Below, piece by piece: positions 1 to 5,746 of a stretch of DNA of 8,020 bases. Source of the DNA: Clostridiales bacterium. Lineage in GTDB: Bacteria > Bacillota > Clostridia > Oscillospirales > Oscillospiraceae. Made by a program: the position numbers and the translations under genes. Below the pieces are notes generated by a model that searched no databases, was not told where the DNA came from, and worked only from the letters and a program-made list of their open reading frames with translations. Numbering within the stretch: the first letter of the stretch is position 1; each line of letters starts with the position of its first letter. Location of the stretch: the NCBI GenBank assembly GCA_004551945.1, contig SFPN01000050.1, forward strand, positions 1 through 8,020, read 5' to 3'.

Positions 1-906
1 GACGCCCGCACCACCTACGACCTGGAAAAGCTCCGCCAGATGCTGGAGGAGCGGCTCAAGGAGCAGCACGAGCGCCACGACGGCGGCCAGTACTGGGTGG
101 GCACCGGCGGCACCTCCACCATGGGCCACTCGGGCTACGCCGCCACCGGCATCCGGGTGGGGGGCGAGAGCCAGCACCGCCACGCCCTCCAGGTGGCCGG
201 CGAGCGGGAGTTCCGGGACTTCCGGGAGGACAACGTGCTGGACCAGCGGTCCTTCCAGCTGGCCTTCCGCCGCCTGCGGCAGATGACCACCCGCCAGGAC
301 GGCCCCATGGACGTGCTGAACCTGGACCGGACCATCGACGAGACCTGCAACAACGCCGGTTACCTCCAGCTGGAGTTCGACCGCCCCCGGACCAACGACA
401 TCAAGGTGATGGTCCTCTTCGACTCCGGCGGGTCCATGAACCCCTACGCCCGGCTGTGCAGCCAGCTCTTCCAGGCGGTGAACCGGGCCAACAACTTCAA
501 GGACCTGAAGATCTTCTACTTCCACAACTGCTGGTACTCCGAGCTGTACACCGATCCCCGGTGCACCTATGGGGAGTCGGTGCAGACCCAGTGGGTGATC
601 AACAACCTGAGCCGGGAGTACAAGGTCATCGTGGTGGGCGACGCCTCCATGGCGCCCTCGGAGCTGACCTGGATCGGCGGCAGCAGCTGGTACAACCGGT
701 ACAACAACGAGACCGGCCTGACCTGGCTCAACCGTTTCCACAACCGCTTCGAGAAAATGGTGTGGTTCAACCCCATCCCTGAGTCCATGTGGGAGTACGA
801 CTACGGCGCCCAGACCATCGAAATGGTCCGCAGCGTGGTGGATATGTACCAGCTCACCGTGGAGGGGCTGGGCCGGGGCCTGAAGAAGCTGGTGTCGGCG
901 CGGTAA
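1..906 (+). CDS. VWA domain protein, CoxE-like/COG3825 type (5' truncated)
   Basis: The frame is open from the first base, so the start lies upstream; 301 codons are visible before TAA. The product is a soluble von Willebrand factor A protein of the type usually encoded beside a MoxR-family AAA+ ATPase, where the pair is thought to act as a chaperone or metal-insertion/activation machine. Numbering from the first visible codon, a Gly-rich stretch (GTGGTSTMGHSGY) precedes a basic/acidic linker. The VWA core follows, with the MIDAS-like motif D141-S-G-G-S145-M, then YFHNC (H175), VVGDASMAPSEL (D214) and a WFNP..E.MWEYD segment (about 255-267). The GGTS..GH and final L-T-V-E-G-L-G-R-G-L pattern match COG3825 proteins as I know them. 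The central MIDAS Ser is replaced by Gly, so metal binding may differ from integrin-type VWA domains. A partner ATPase gene would be expected just upstream, outside the window. Substrate unknown. Confidence 0.88.
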   Translation, partial: DARTTYDLEKLRQMLEERLKEQHERHDGGQYWVGTGGTSTMGHSGYAATGIRVGGESQHRHALQVAGEREFRDFREDNVLDQRSFQLAFRRLRQMTTRQDGPMDVLNLDRTIDETCNNAGYLQLEFDRPRTNDIKVMVLFDSGGSMNPYARLCSQLFQAVNRANNFKDLKIFYFHNCWYSELYTDPRCTYGESVQTQWVINNLSREYKVIVVGDASMAPSELTWIGGSSWYNRYNNETGLTWLNRFHNRFEKMVWFNPIPESMWEYDYGAQTIEMVRSVVDMYQLTVEGLGRGLKKLVSAR

Positions 907-920
907 GTTTGAATTTGCGC

Positions 921-950
921 AAAAAACGGCTGGGAAACCGGCCGTTTTTT
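921..950 (+). terminator. Rho-independent terminator after the VWA gene
   Basis: The arms AAAAAACGGCTGG (921-933) and CCGGCCGTTTTTT (938-950) pair over 13 bp with one G-T wobble, closing a GAAA tetraloop, and the right arm ends in six Ts. It begins 14 nt after the VWA stop codon. The A-tract on the left arm means it could also work in the other direction, but no gene on the - strand points at it. Confidence 0.9.
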
Positions 951-967
951 CTGCCCTGATAGGGCAG
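951..967. repeat. Perfect 7-bp inverted repeat after the terminator
   Basis: CTGCCCT-GAT-AGGGCAG begins directly at the end of the terminator T-tract. It could form a second small hairpin in read-through RNA or be a protein-binding palindrome. A further small inverted repeat, CCGC-T7-GCGG, lies at 1001-1015. Neither has a clear function; they are the only structures I see in the 190-bp gap apart from the terminator and the kinase promoter candidate. Confidence 0.45.
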
Positions 968-1022
968 GTGAACCTCCGCGCATGTTCTAATGCGCCCCGA
1001 CCGCTTTTTTTGCGGCGCTCCC

Positions 1023-1052
1023 TTGCGGTTTAGGGGAAACATGGTGTAAACT
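1023..1052 (+). promoter_or_regulatory. Possible sigma-A promoter for the hybrid kinase
   Basis: A TTGCGG hexamer (1023-1028) and TAAACT (1047-1052) are separated by 18 bp and lie about 45 bp before the kinase start. Both hexamers are only partial consensus matches (4 of 6 each), so this is a weak call. The octamer GAAACATG occurs twice here, at 1036-1043 (in the spacer) and 1061-1068 (downstream), with the second copy forming the palindrome AACATGTT (1063-1070). Confidence 0.35.
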
Positions 1053-1096
1053 AAAAAAATGAAACATGTTGATTTTCAATAGATTCGAGGTGCGCT

Positions 1097-4000
1097 ATGG
1101 ACCGGGCCAACGCCGCAAAGAAAAAACGAATACACAGCCTGCTGCGCACGGTGATCCTGCTGGTCGCCTGCTTCGTTGCCACCCTGCTTATTCTCCGCAT
1201 GGAGCTGAGCAAGCGGGGCGAGGCGGCGGCGGTGGAGAGCTTGTCCGCCTTTGCTCAGCGGGGCAGCTCCGGGGTCACCGGCAAGGTGGAGAATGTGGCC
1301 AGCCGCCTGCACACGGCGGCTCAGCTTCTGGGGACCGGAGGCCTGTCCAGTGAGCGGGCCGCCCAGGAGATCCTGGACGCGGTGCTGGACAGCGTCCCCT
1401 TTTCCCAGCTGGGCCTGCGCCTGCCTGACGGCTCCGCGCTTCTCAGCGACGGAATCCGCCAGACGGAGACGAGCTGGGACTCTGCCCGGCAGTGCCAGGG
1501 GGAGAGCGGCAGCTTCTGGATAAGCGGCGCCCAGCAAACCGGCCCGGACGGGGACTGGGTGGTGAATCTGTATGTGGAGATCCCCGACAGCGACCGCCTG
1601 CTCTTCGGCACCCTGCGCCTGGAGGACCTGCTCAGCGCGGATACCTTTCAGGCTCTGATGGAGAAGGAGCAGGGGATTGTGGTCTTTGAGAGCGAAACCG
1701 GCACCATCCTGCTGGACACCTTCCGGGACCAGGAAGCCCTGGGCGAGAACCTGTACAGCCAAGATATGCTGACCCAGGAGCAGATTGACAATCTCCAGGC
1801 GGGGCAGCAGCGGTCGGACACCGCAGTGAACTCCTGGGAGGAGGAGGGAGGACAGGTCCTCTACTTCTGCGTCCAGAACACCGGCGTTGCCGGCTGGGGC
1901 CTGCTGGCTGCCGCCCGGGAGGACGCCGTCAGCCGGACGGTGGGGATGATCCCCCGGAGCGTAGCCTACTTCCTGCTGGCATTGCTCTACGGTTTGGCCG
2001 GGACCATGGTTCTGTTCTACCAGACCGTCCGGGAGCGGTCGGTGCGGGACAAGCTGGACCAGGAGGTGGCCCGGAGCAACACCCTTATGAACGTGGCCCT
2101 GCCCAGCTCGGACGTGCAGCTTTTCGAGCTGCTGCCCAACGGCCTGCTCCGGTTGCTGAGCCCGGGGAAGGGCCAGGTGCGGGCGGATCTTTTTACCCCC
2201 AAGCAGATGCTGATTCGCTTAAACTGCTCGGTCCAGTGGGAGGCTGCCCTCCAGGCCGCTCTGGAGCAGGCCGCCCAGGGTCAGGACAGCGAGGTGGAAT
2301 TCCAGACCATGGACGAGGAGGAAACCTGGATTCAGCTGCGCATTGACCCCCTGCCCGGCAACGAGGAGGTGGAGGCCATCGGCACCATCCGAGGGGTCAC
2401 GGAGGAGGTCCAGGAGCGCCACCGGAAGGAGGACGCGGCCAAGCTGCTCAACCGGATGATGGAGGGCACCGTGGCCGGCCTGGAGATCTCCCTGGAGGAG
2501 GACACCTGGCGGATGCTGTGGGGCTGGGAGTCCTACGGCCACCTGACCTACCGGGAGGGCAGCCAGCCCCCCCACGAAAGCTTACCGTACCAAGAGGGGA
2601 ACCTGCCCTCCTATGATACCTTTGTCCACCAGAGAGTGGCTCCCACCATCCACCCCAAGGACCGGGAGGAGTACCTGCGGGTGATGGAGCGCAGCGCCCT
2701 GCTGGGGTCCTTCTTCACCGGCACCACCAAGTTTACCCTGGAATACCGGGTGCGGGTGGATCAGGCCCCGGGATATGAATGGCACTCCTCCGAGTTCTAC
2801 CTGTTCCGGGACAGCGGTACCCACCGGATCAAATGCAACCTGCTCATCCGCCAGGTCACCGAGGCCAAGCAGCAGGAGCTGGAGGAGAAGCGGCGGCTGG
2901 AGGAAAAGGAGCACATCCTCTTCCTCCAGGCCAAGAAGCTGGTGGAGTCCGAGGACGAGCTGGACTTCGTCCACGTCATCGCCGACTACTACCAGGGTAT
3001 CTACGTGGTGGACCTGAACCAGGATGAGACCCGGAGCATCAAGGTGCCCCGGTACTTTGCCGACCTGCTGGAGCGGGAGAACAACCGGCTCAGCCGCACC
3101 CTCTGGCGGTACGGCCAGGAGCTGATGGACCCGGACTATGTGCCCGCCTTCCAGGCCCTGGTGGAGTATGACAACATGCGGAAGATCCTGGCGGACAAGG
3201 GCCAGGCGGAGATGACCTACCGGAAGCAGAACGGCACCTGGATCTGCATGCGGGTGCTGCCCATGCCGGGGTACTCGGAGGAGACTCCCAAGACCCTGTG
3301 GATTTTCGAGGACGAAACCGCCACCGTGACCCTGCGGGAGGAGGAGGAGAAGGCCCGGGTCACCGCCGAGGCCGCCGAGGCTGCCAGCCAGGCCAAGAGC
3401 CAGTTTTTGGCCAACATGAGCCACGATATCCGCACCCCCCTCAACGCCATTCTGGGCATGTCCGAGCTGGGCCTGCGGGAGGAGAACGCCGAGGAGAAGG
3501 ACAACTGCTTCCGGGACATCCGGGGCAGCGGCCGGATTCTGCTGGAAAACATCAACAGCATCTTGGACCTGTCCAAGATCGAGGCGGGCAAAATGGAGAT
3601 CACCCAGGAGAGCTACCACATCCTCTCCACCCTCCACGACGCCATCACCGTTCTGCGGATGCGGGCCCAGGAGAAGAAGCTGGAGTTTGTGGCCCAGGTG
3701 GACGAGAACATCCCCGCCACTCTGTTCGGGGACGACGTGAACATCAGCCATATTATTATGAACTTAGGCTCCAACGCGGTGAAGTACACCAACCAGGGCT
3801 CGGTGACCATGACCGTCACCTGGGAGCCTGCGGTGGAGGACGGCGCCCTGGTGATCCACATGGAGGACACCGGCGTGGGCATCCGGAAGGAGGACATGCC
3901 CTACATCTTCCGCAGCTACGGCCGCCTGGACCGGGGGGCCAACCGGCACATTGAGGGTACCGGCCTGGGGCTTCCCATCTGCAAAAAGCTGGCGGAGCTG

Positions 4001-4939
4001 ATGGACGGCAAGCTGGGGGTGGAGAGCACCTACGGGGTGGGCAGCGACTTCTGGGTGCGCCTGCCCCAGAAGGTGGTGGACCCCACCCCCTGCGGCCCCT
4101 ACCGGGGGGATATCCGCCCGGAGAGCGACCAGTATTACAACAGCTTCACCGCCCCCGAGGCGGCGGTGCTGGTGGTGGACGATCAGGCCCTGAACCTGAA
4201 GGTCTGCCAGGGCCTGCTGCGGCCCTACGAGATGGAGGTCTACACCGCCCGGTCCGGCCAGGAGGCCCTGCGGCAGATGACCCAGGTGTGGCCGGACCTG
4301 GTGTTCATGGACCACATGATGCCCGATATGGACGGGGTGGAGGCCACCCAGCGGATCCGGGAGATGGGCAAAAAGGACCCCTATTTTGCCGTGGTGCCCA
4401 TCATCGCCCTCACCGCCAACGCCATGAAGGGGATGAAGGAGTATTTCCTGGAGAATGGGTTCAGCGACTTTGTCTCCAAACCCATCGAGCTGGACGCCCT
4501 GGACCAGGCCCTGCGGACCTGGGTGCCCGAGGACAAGCAGAAGGCCCCGGCCCGGCCCATGGGGAACCGGAACCGGGATCAGGCGCCCCCGGACCTGGCG
4601 GAGCTGAAGGGAGTGGACGTGGTCCAGGGCATAAGCTTCTGCGGCACGGCGGAGATCTACCGCAAGACCCTGGTGATGTTCCGGGATCAGGTCCACGGCA
4701 AGGTCCGGCGGATCAGCCAGGCCCTGGAGGAGAACCGGATGGAGGACTACGCCATCGAGGTTCACAGCCTGAAGAGCGGTGCCCGGTGGATCGGGGCCAT
4801 GGACCTGGGGGACCGGGCCGAGCGCCTGGAGATGGCCGCCCGGGCCGGGAACCGGAACCAGGTGGAGGAGGACACCCCCGCCCTTCTGCACCAGTATCAG
4901 GCCCTGGGCGAAGCCCTGTCCGGGCTGACGGAAATATGA
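1097..4939 (+). CDS. Membrane hybrid sensor histidine kinase with receiver and HPt domains
   Basis: The 1280-residue product should sense an extracellular cue and pass phosphate His-Asp-His within one chain. ATG at 1097 is preceded by GAGG (1087-1090) with a 6-nt gap. A basic N-terminus and membrane segment (about 16-34) lead to an extracytoplasmic sensor (35-285), probably dCache-like: FSQLGLRLPDG and GIVVFESETG resemble the strands of two PAS-like lobes. A second membrane segment spans about 287-309. Cytoplasmic PAS-like regions follow (about 332-440, 447-588 and 623-750), with Glu/Lys-rich coiled coil between the last two (589-622) and before the kinase core. HisKA has SHDIRTPLNAILG (H776). 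HATPase_c has N889/N893, DTGVGI (924-929) and GTGLGL (954-959). The receiver has D1028/D1029, phospho-acceptor D1072, T1106 and K1128. The C-terminal HPt has H1223 in VHSLKSGA. All catalytic residues are present. The layout is BarA-like, but the final output regulator is not encoded nearby and the ligand cannot be predicted. Confidence 0.95.
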   Translation: MDRANAAKKKRIHSLLRTVILLVACFVATLLILRMELSKRGEAAAVESLSAFAQRGSSGVTGKVENVASRLHTAAQLLGTGGLSSERAAQEILDAVLDSVPFSQLGLRLPDGSALLSDGIRQTETSWDSARQCQGESGSFWISGAQQTGPDGDWVVNLYVEIPDSDRLLFGTLRLEDLLSADTFQALMEKEQGIVVFESETGTILLDTFRDQEALGENLYSQDMLTQEQIDNLQAGQQRSDTAVNSWEEEGGQVLYFCVQNTGVAGWGLLAAAREDAVSRTVGMIPRSVAYFLLALLYGLAGTMVLFYQTVRERSVRDKLDQEVARSNTLMNVALPSSDVQLFELLPNGLLRLLSPGKGQVRADLFTPKQMLIRLNCSVQWEAALQAALEQAAQGQDSEVEFQTMDEEETWIQLRIDPLPGNEEVEAIGTIRGVTEEVQERHRKEDAAKLLNRMMEGTVAGLEISLEEDTWRMLWGWESYGHLTYREGSQPPHESLPYQEGNLPSYDTFVHQRVAPTIHPKDREEYLRVMERSALLGSFFTGTTKFTLEYRVRVDQAPGYEWHSSEFYLFRDSGTHRIKCNLLIRQVTEAKQQELEEKRRLEEKEHILFLQAKKLVESEDELDFVHVIADYYQGIYVVDLNQDETRSIKVPRYFADLLERENNRLSRTLWRYGQELMDPDYVPAFQALVEYDNMRKILADKGQAEMTYRKQNGTWICMRVLPMPGYSEETPKTLWIFEDETATVTLREEEEKARVTAEAAEAASQAKSQFLANMSHDIRTPLNAILGMSELGLREENAEEKDNCFRDIRGSGRILLENINSILDLSKIEAGKMEITQESYHILSTLHDAITVLRMRAQEKKLEFVAQVDENIPATLFGDDVNISHIIMNLGSNAVKYTNQGSVTMTVTWEPAVEDGALVIHMEDTGVGIRKEDMPYIFRSYGRLDRGANRHIEGTGLGLPICKKLAELMDGKLGVESTYGVGSDFWVRLPQKVVDPTPCGPYRGDIRPESDQYYNSFTAPEAAVLVVDDQALNLKVCQGLLRPYEMEVYTARSGQEALRQMTQVWPDLVFMDHMMPDMDGVEATQRIREMGKKDPYFAVVPIIALTANAMKGMKEYFLENGFSDFVSKPIELDALDQALRTWVPEDKQKAPARPMGNRNRDQAPPDLAELKGVDVVQGISFCGTAEIYRKTLVMFRDQVHGKVRRISQALEENRMEDYAIEVHSLKSGARWIGAMDLGDRAERLEMAARAGNRNQVEEDTPALLHQYQALGEALSGLTEI

Positions 4940-4943
4940 AAGC

Positions 4944-4976
4944 AGCCGGGATCGCAAGAATCGATCCCGGCTTGTT
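4944..4976. terminator. Hairpin terminator between convergent kinase and crcB genes
   Basis: AGCCGGGATCG (4944-4954) and CGATCCCGGCT (4962-4972) form a perfect 11-bp stem with a 7-nt loop, starting 4 nt after the kinase stop. The following TGTTT on the + strand and GCTTTCATATTT on the - strand are short, imperfect T-tracts. It probably serves both convergent transcripts, though neither T-tract is strong. Confidence 0.75.
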
Positions 4977-4997
4977 TGGAAGCTGACTGAGAGGGCG

Positions 4998-5363
4998 TTA
5001 CCCCACCGCCTTCCCCAGCGCCGCCCCGGCGATGCAGAGAACCAGGCTCAGCCCGGCGTACAGGGAGAACAGCCCCCAGCGGCCGCTCTCCAGCAGGGAG
5101 AGGGACTCCAGGGAGAAGGTGGAGAAGGTGGTAAAGCCCCCGCAGAAGCCCACCTTGAGCAGGAGAACCAGGTTGGGGTCCATCCCCGCGGGCCCTCCGG
5201 CCCGCTGGGCGATGAGGCCGATGAGGAAGGCGCCCAGCAGGTTAATGAGCAGGGTGGGCAGGGGGAAGGCACCCCGCTGGAGCCAGGGGATCAGCCCGAT
5301 GAGATACCGGCACACCGCCCCGGCGGCCCCACCGGCGCCCACGAAAAGACAGTTGGAAATCAT
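4998..5363 (-). CDS. crcB: CrcB/FluC-family fluoride ion channel
   Basis: This 121-residue, four-helix membrane protein should export fluoride passively as a dual-topology dimer. The family landmarks are intact: N-terminal GAGGAAGAVCRY (R19), helix 2 with TLLINLLGAFLIG (N41, the conserved pore Asn) and the helix-3 break GGFTTFSTFS, which holds the Phe-box residues F80 and F83 and the threonines associated with the central Na+ site. Length is normal. ATG is preceded by GAGG (reads as CCTC at 5371-5374 on the + strand) with a 7-nt gap. Only one copy is present here; many Firmicutes carry an adjacent pair that makes heterodimers, so a second gene may lie elsewhere or this one may form a homodimer. 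I see no fluoride (crcB-motif) riboswitch in the short leader. It converges on the kinase gene and could also receive read-through from the small locus upstream. Confidence 0.95.
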   Translation of the reverse strand: MISNCLFVGAGGAAGAVCRYLIGLIPWLQRGAFPLPTLLINLLGAFLIGLIAQRAGGPAGMDPNLVLLLKVGFCGGFTTFSTFSLESLSLLESGRWGLFSLYAGLSLVLCIAGAALGKAVG

Positions 5364-5389
5364 AGAGAAGCCTCATTTCTTCCCCGCCC

Positions 5390-5418
5390 TTGACAACGGA
5401 GGGTGGGGCTGGTATCAT
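5390..5418 (+). promoter_or_regulatory. Near-consensus sigma-A promoter pointing away from crcB
   Basis: A perfect TTGACA (5390-5395) is followed after exactly 17 bp by TATCAT (5413-5418, 5 of 6). No protein gene follows on this strand, so it either drives a short RNA (about 5425 onward) facing the 27-codon gene on the other strand, or is one face of a bidirectional promoter. Bases around it, 5382-5389 and 5401-5408, form an inverted repeat (CCCCGCCC / GGGTGGGG) with the -35 hexamer in the loop. Confidence 0.7.
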
Positions 5419-5442
5419 AAATACAAAAGGGCACTGCAACAA
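5414..5442 (-). promoter_or_regulatory. Possible crcB promoter sharing its -10 with the opposite promoter
   Basis: Read on the - strand, TTGTTG (5442-5437) and TATGAT (5419-5414) are 17 bp apart and lie about 50 bp before the crcB start. The -10 is a 5-of-6 match but the -35 matches only at TTG. The -10 bases overlap the + strand -10 (TATCATA, 5413-5419), so the two directions should compete for the same open complex. Confidence 0.5.
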
Positions 5443-5515
5443 GCGGTCAGCCCAGTTTAAGTTTCATTTATGAATGACTGAAACCGTCACTGTGCAGAGT
5501 GGCGGTTTCTGCCTT
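5425..5515 (+). ncRNA. Candidate short RNA antisense to the 3' end of the small-peptide gene
   Basis: This is a prediction from signals only: a strong promoter (TTGACA-17-TATCAT) ends just upstream, and a 12-bp hairpin at 5480-5509 followed by TGCCTTTC lies about 60 nt downstream, giving an RNA of roughly 85-90 nt. Near its 5' end GGG-CA-CTG (5429-5436) can pair with CAGCCC (5448-5453). The 3' hairpin is the reverse complement of the last codons and stop of the 27-codon ORF, so the two RNAs would be complementary over at least about 30 nt. The loop TGTGCAG is also complementary to CTGCACA in the leader of the peptide mRNA. A 28-codon reading frame from 5474 exists but has no ribosome binding site. 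The ends are approximate. Confidence 0.4.
5480..5509. terminator. Hairpin overlapping the end of the small ORF, probably a two-way terminator
   Basis: GAAACCGTCACT (5480-5491) pairs with AGTGGCGGTTTC (5498-5509) over 12 bp with one wobble, leaving a 6-nt loop GTGCAG. On the - strand the left arm is made of codons 22-25 of the 27-codon ORF and the right arm starts in its stop codon. T-tracts are short on both sides (TGCCTTTC on +, TTTCAGTCATT on -), so termination may be partial. An alternative overlapping pairing, GTTTCA (5461-5466) with TGAAAC (5479-5484), would compete with it. Confidence 0.65.
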
Positions 5516-5570
5516 TCATACGGATCGTTACGGTATATCCGAAGATATGTAACGTAATCGTAATTGGCAT
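5487..5570 (-). CDS. Small 27-residue peptide of unknown family
   Basis: I do not recognise this product. The ATG at 5570 is preceded by AAAGGAGGT (5585-5577) with a 6-nt gap, one of the best ribosome binding sites in the window, and by a near-consensus promoter about 80 bp upstream. The peptide starts MPITITLHIFGYTVTI, an alternating Thr/hydrophobic pattern with Gly11 in the middle that would suit a beta-hairpin or short membrane-active segment. It ends in a basic tail (R17, K19, R21, R23, H24). The size, hydrophobic-then-basic character, hidden RBS and convergent + strand promoter recall type I toxins, but the hydrophobic run is short for a membrane helix. Codons 22-25 and the stop lie in the hairpin. 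A longer in-frame version starting at 5696 would begin upstream of the promoter and is unlikely. A leader peptide for crcB is an alternative reading. Confidence 0.55.
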   Translation of the reverse strand: MPITITLHIFGYTVTIRMKGRNRHSAQ

Positions 5571-5577
5571 AGCCCCA

Positions 5578-5591
5578 CCTCCTTTCGGAGG
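5578..5591 (-). promoter_or_regulatory. Hairpin sequestering the Shine-Dalgarno of the small ORF
   Basis: On the - strand CCTCC-GAAA-GGAGG forms a 5-bp stem capped by a stable GNRA tetraloop, and GGAGG is the core of the ribosome binding site. Translation would need this stem to open. Farther up the leader, CCCC-GCAA-GGGG (5641-5630) forms another tetraloop hairpin near the predicted RNA 5' end, where it could protect the transcript. Confidence 0.6.
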
Positions 5592-5648
5592 ATGTGACTG
5601 ACCGCCTGCCGTTGTGCAGTGCTCTTCTGCCCCTTGCGGGGTGAGAAT

Positions 5649-5678
5649 ATCATAGCATGGTTTGACAGAGTTTGTCAA
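5649..5678 (-). promoter_or_regulatory. Strong sigma-A promoter for the small ORF, with extended -10
   Basis: On the - strand TTGACA (5678-5673, perfect) and TATGAT (5654-5649, 5 of 6) are 18 bp apart, and TGC just before the -10 makes an extended -10. The predicted start is near 5642, giving a leader of about 70 nt before the 27-codon ORF. Confidence 0.75.
5662..5678. repeat. Palindrome covering the -35 of the small-ORF promoter
   Basis: TTGACA-GAGTT-TGTCAA is a perfect 6-bp inverted repeat with a 5-bp centre. One arm is the -35 hexamer itself, so a dimeric repressor bound here would block the promoter. It also offers a TTGACA on the + strand, but no good -10 follows it. Confidence 0.5.
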
Positions 5679-5699
5679 TTTCAGAGCATATGACACGCA

Positions 5700-5727
5700 A
5701 AAAGGAGCGCCGTTTGGCGCTCCTTTT
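5700..5727. terminator. Terminator of the SLH-protein gene
   Basis: AAAAGGAGCGCC (5700-5711) and GGCGCTCCTTTT (5716-5727) form a perfect 12-bp stem with a 4-nt loop. On the - strand the right arm ends in a run of five Ts, placed about 20 nt after the SLH stop codon. The mirrored T-run on the + strand makes it symmetrical, so it can also insulate in that direction. Confidence 0.9.
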
Positions 5728-5746
5728 CCGTTTCTGGGGCTTGGGG

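Larger units (their letters stand above)
5431..5622. repeat. Inverted copies of a ~20-nt element at the 5' ends of both converging transcripts
   Basis: On the + strand, 5431-5450 reads GCACTGCAACAAGCGGTCAG. On the - strand, 5622-5598 begins GCACTGCA, ends GCGGTCAG, and keeps the central CAA, with one base lost and about six bases inserted. Nineteen bases are shared in order, far more than expected by chance at this distance. Each copy follows a TTGACA/TAT(G/C)AT promoter. The arms enclose the 27-codon ORF. Confidence 0.7.

Noticed and set aside
1001..1018. CCGC-T7-GCGG considered as a terminator
   Set aside because: The T-run is in the loop rather than after the stem and the stem is only 4 bp; a strong terminator already lies upstream.
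2582..4957. Long - strand open frames opposite the kinase (2582-3751 and 3764-4957)
   Set aside because: Low-complexity Leu/Gly/His/Val-rich translations typical of antisense frames in GC-rich genes; the + strand has all histidine kinase motifs.
5382..5408. CCCCGCCC / GGGTGGGG hairpin considered as a terminator or riboswitch part
   Set aside because: No T-tract follows on either strand and no riboswitch core can be matched; it overlaps the promoter and may be incidental GC-rich sequence.
5474..5560. 28-codon + strand ORF inside the candidate antisense RNA
   Set aside because: No Shine-Dalgarno before its ATG, and it runs across the hairpin as the complement of the better supported - strand ORF.
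5487..5696. 69-codon version of the small ORF on the - strand
   Set aside because: Its start lies upstream of the predicted promoter and start site and has no ribosome binding site, while the internal ATG at 5570 has an excellent one.
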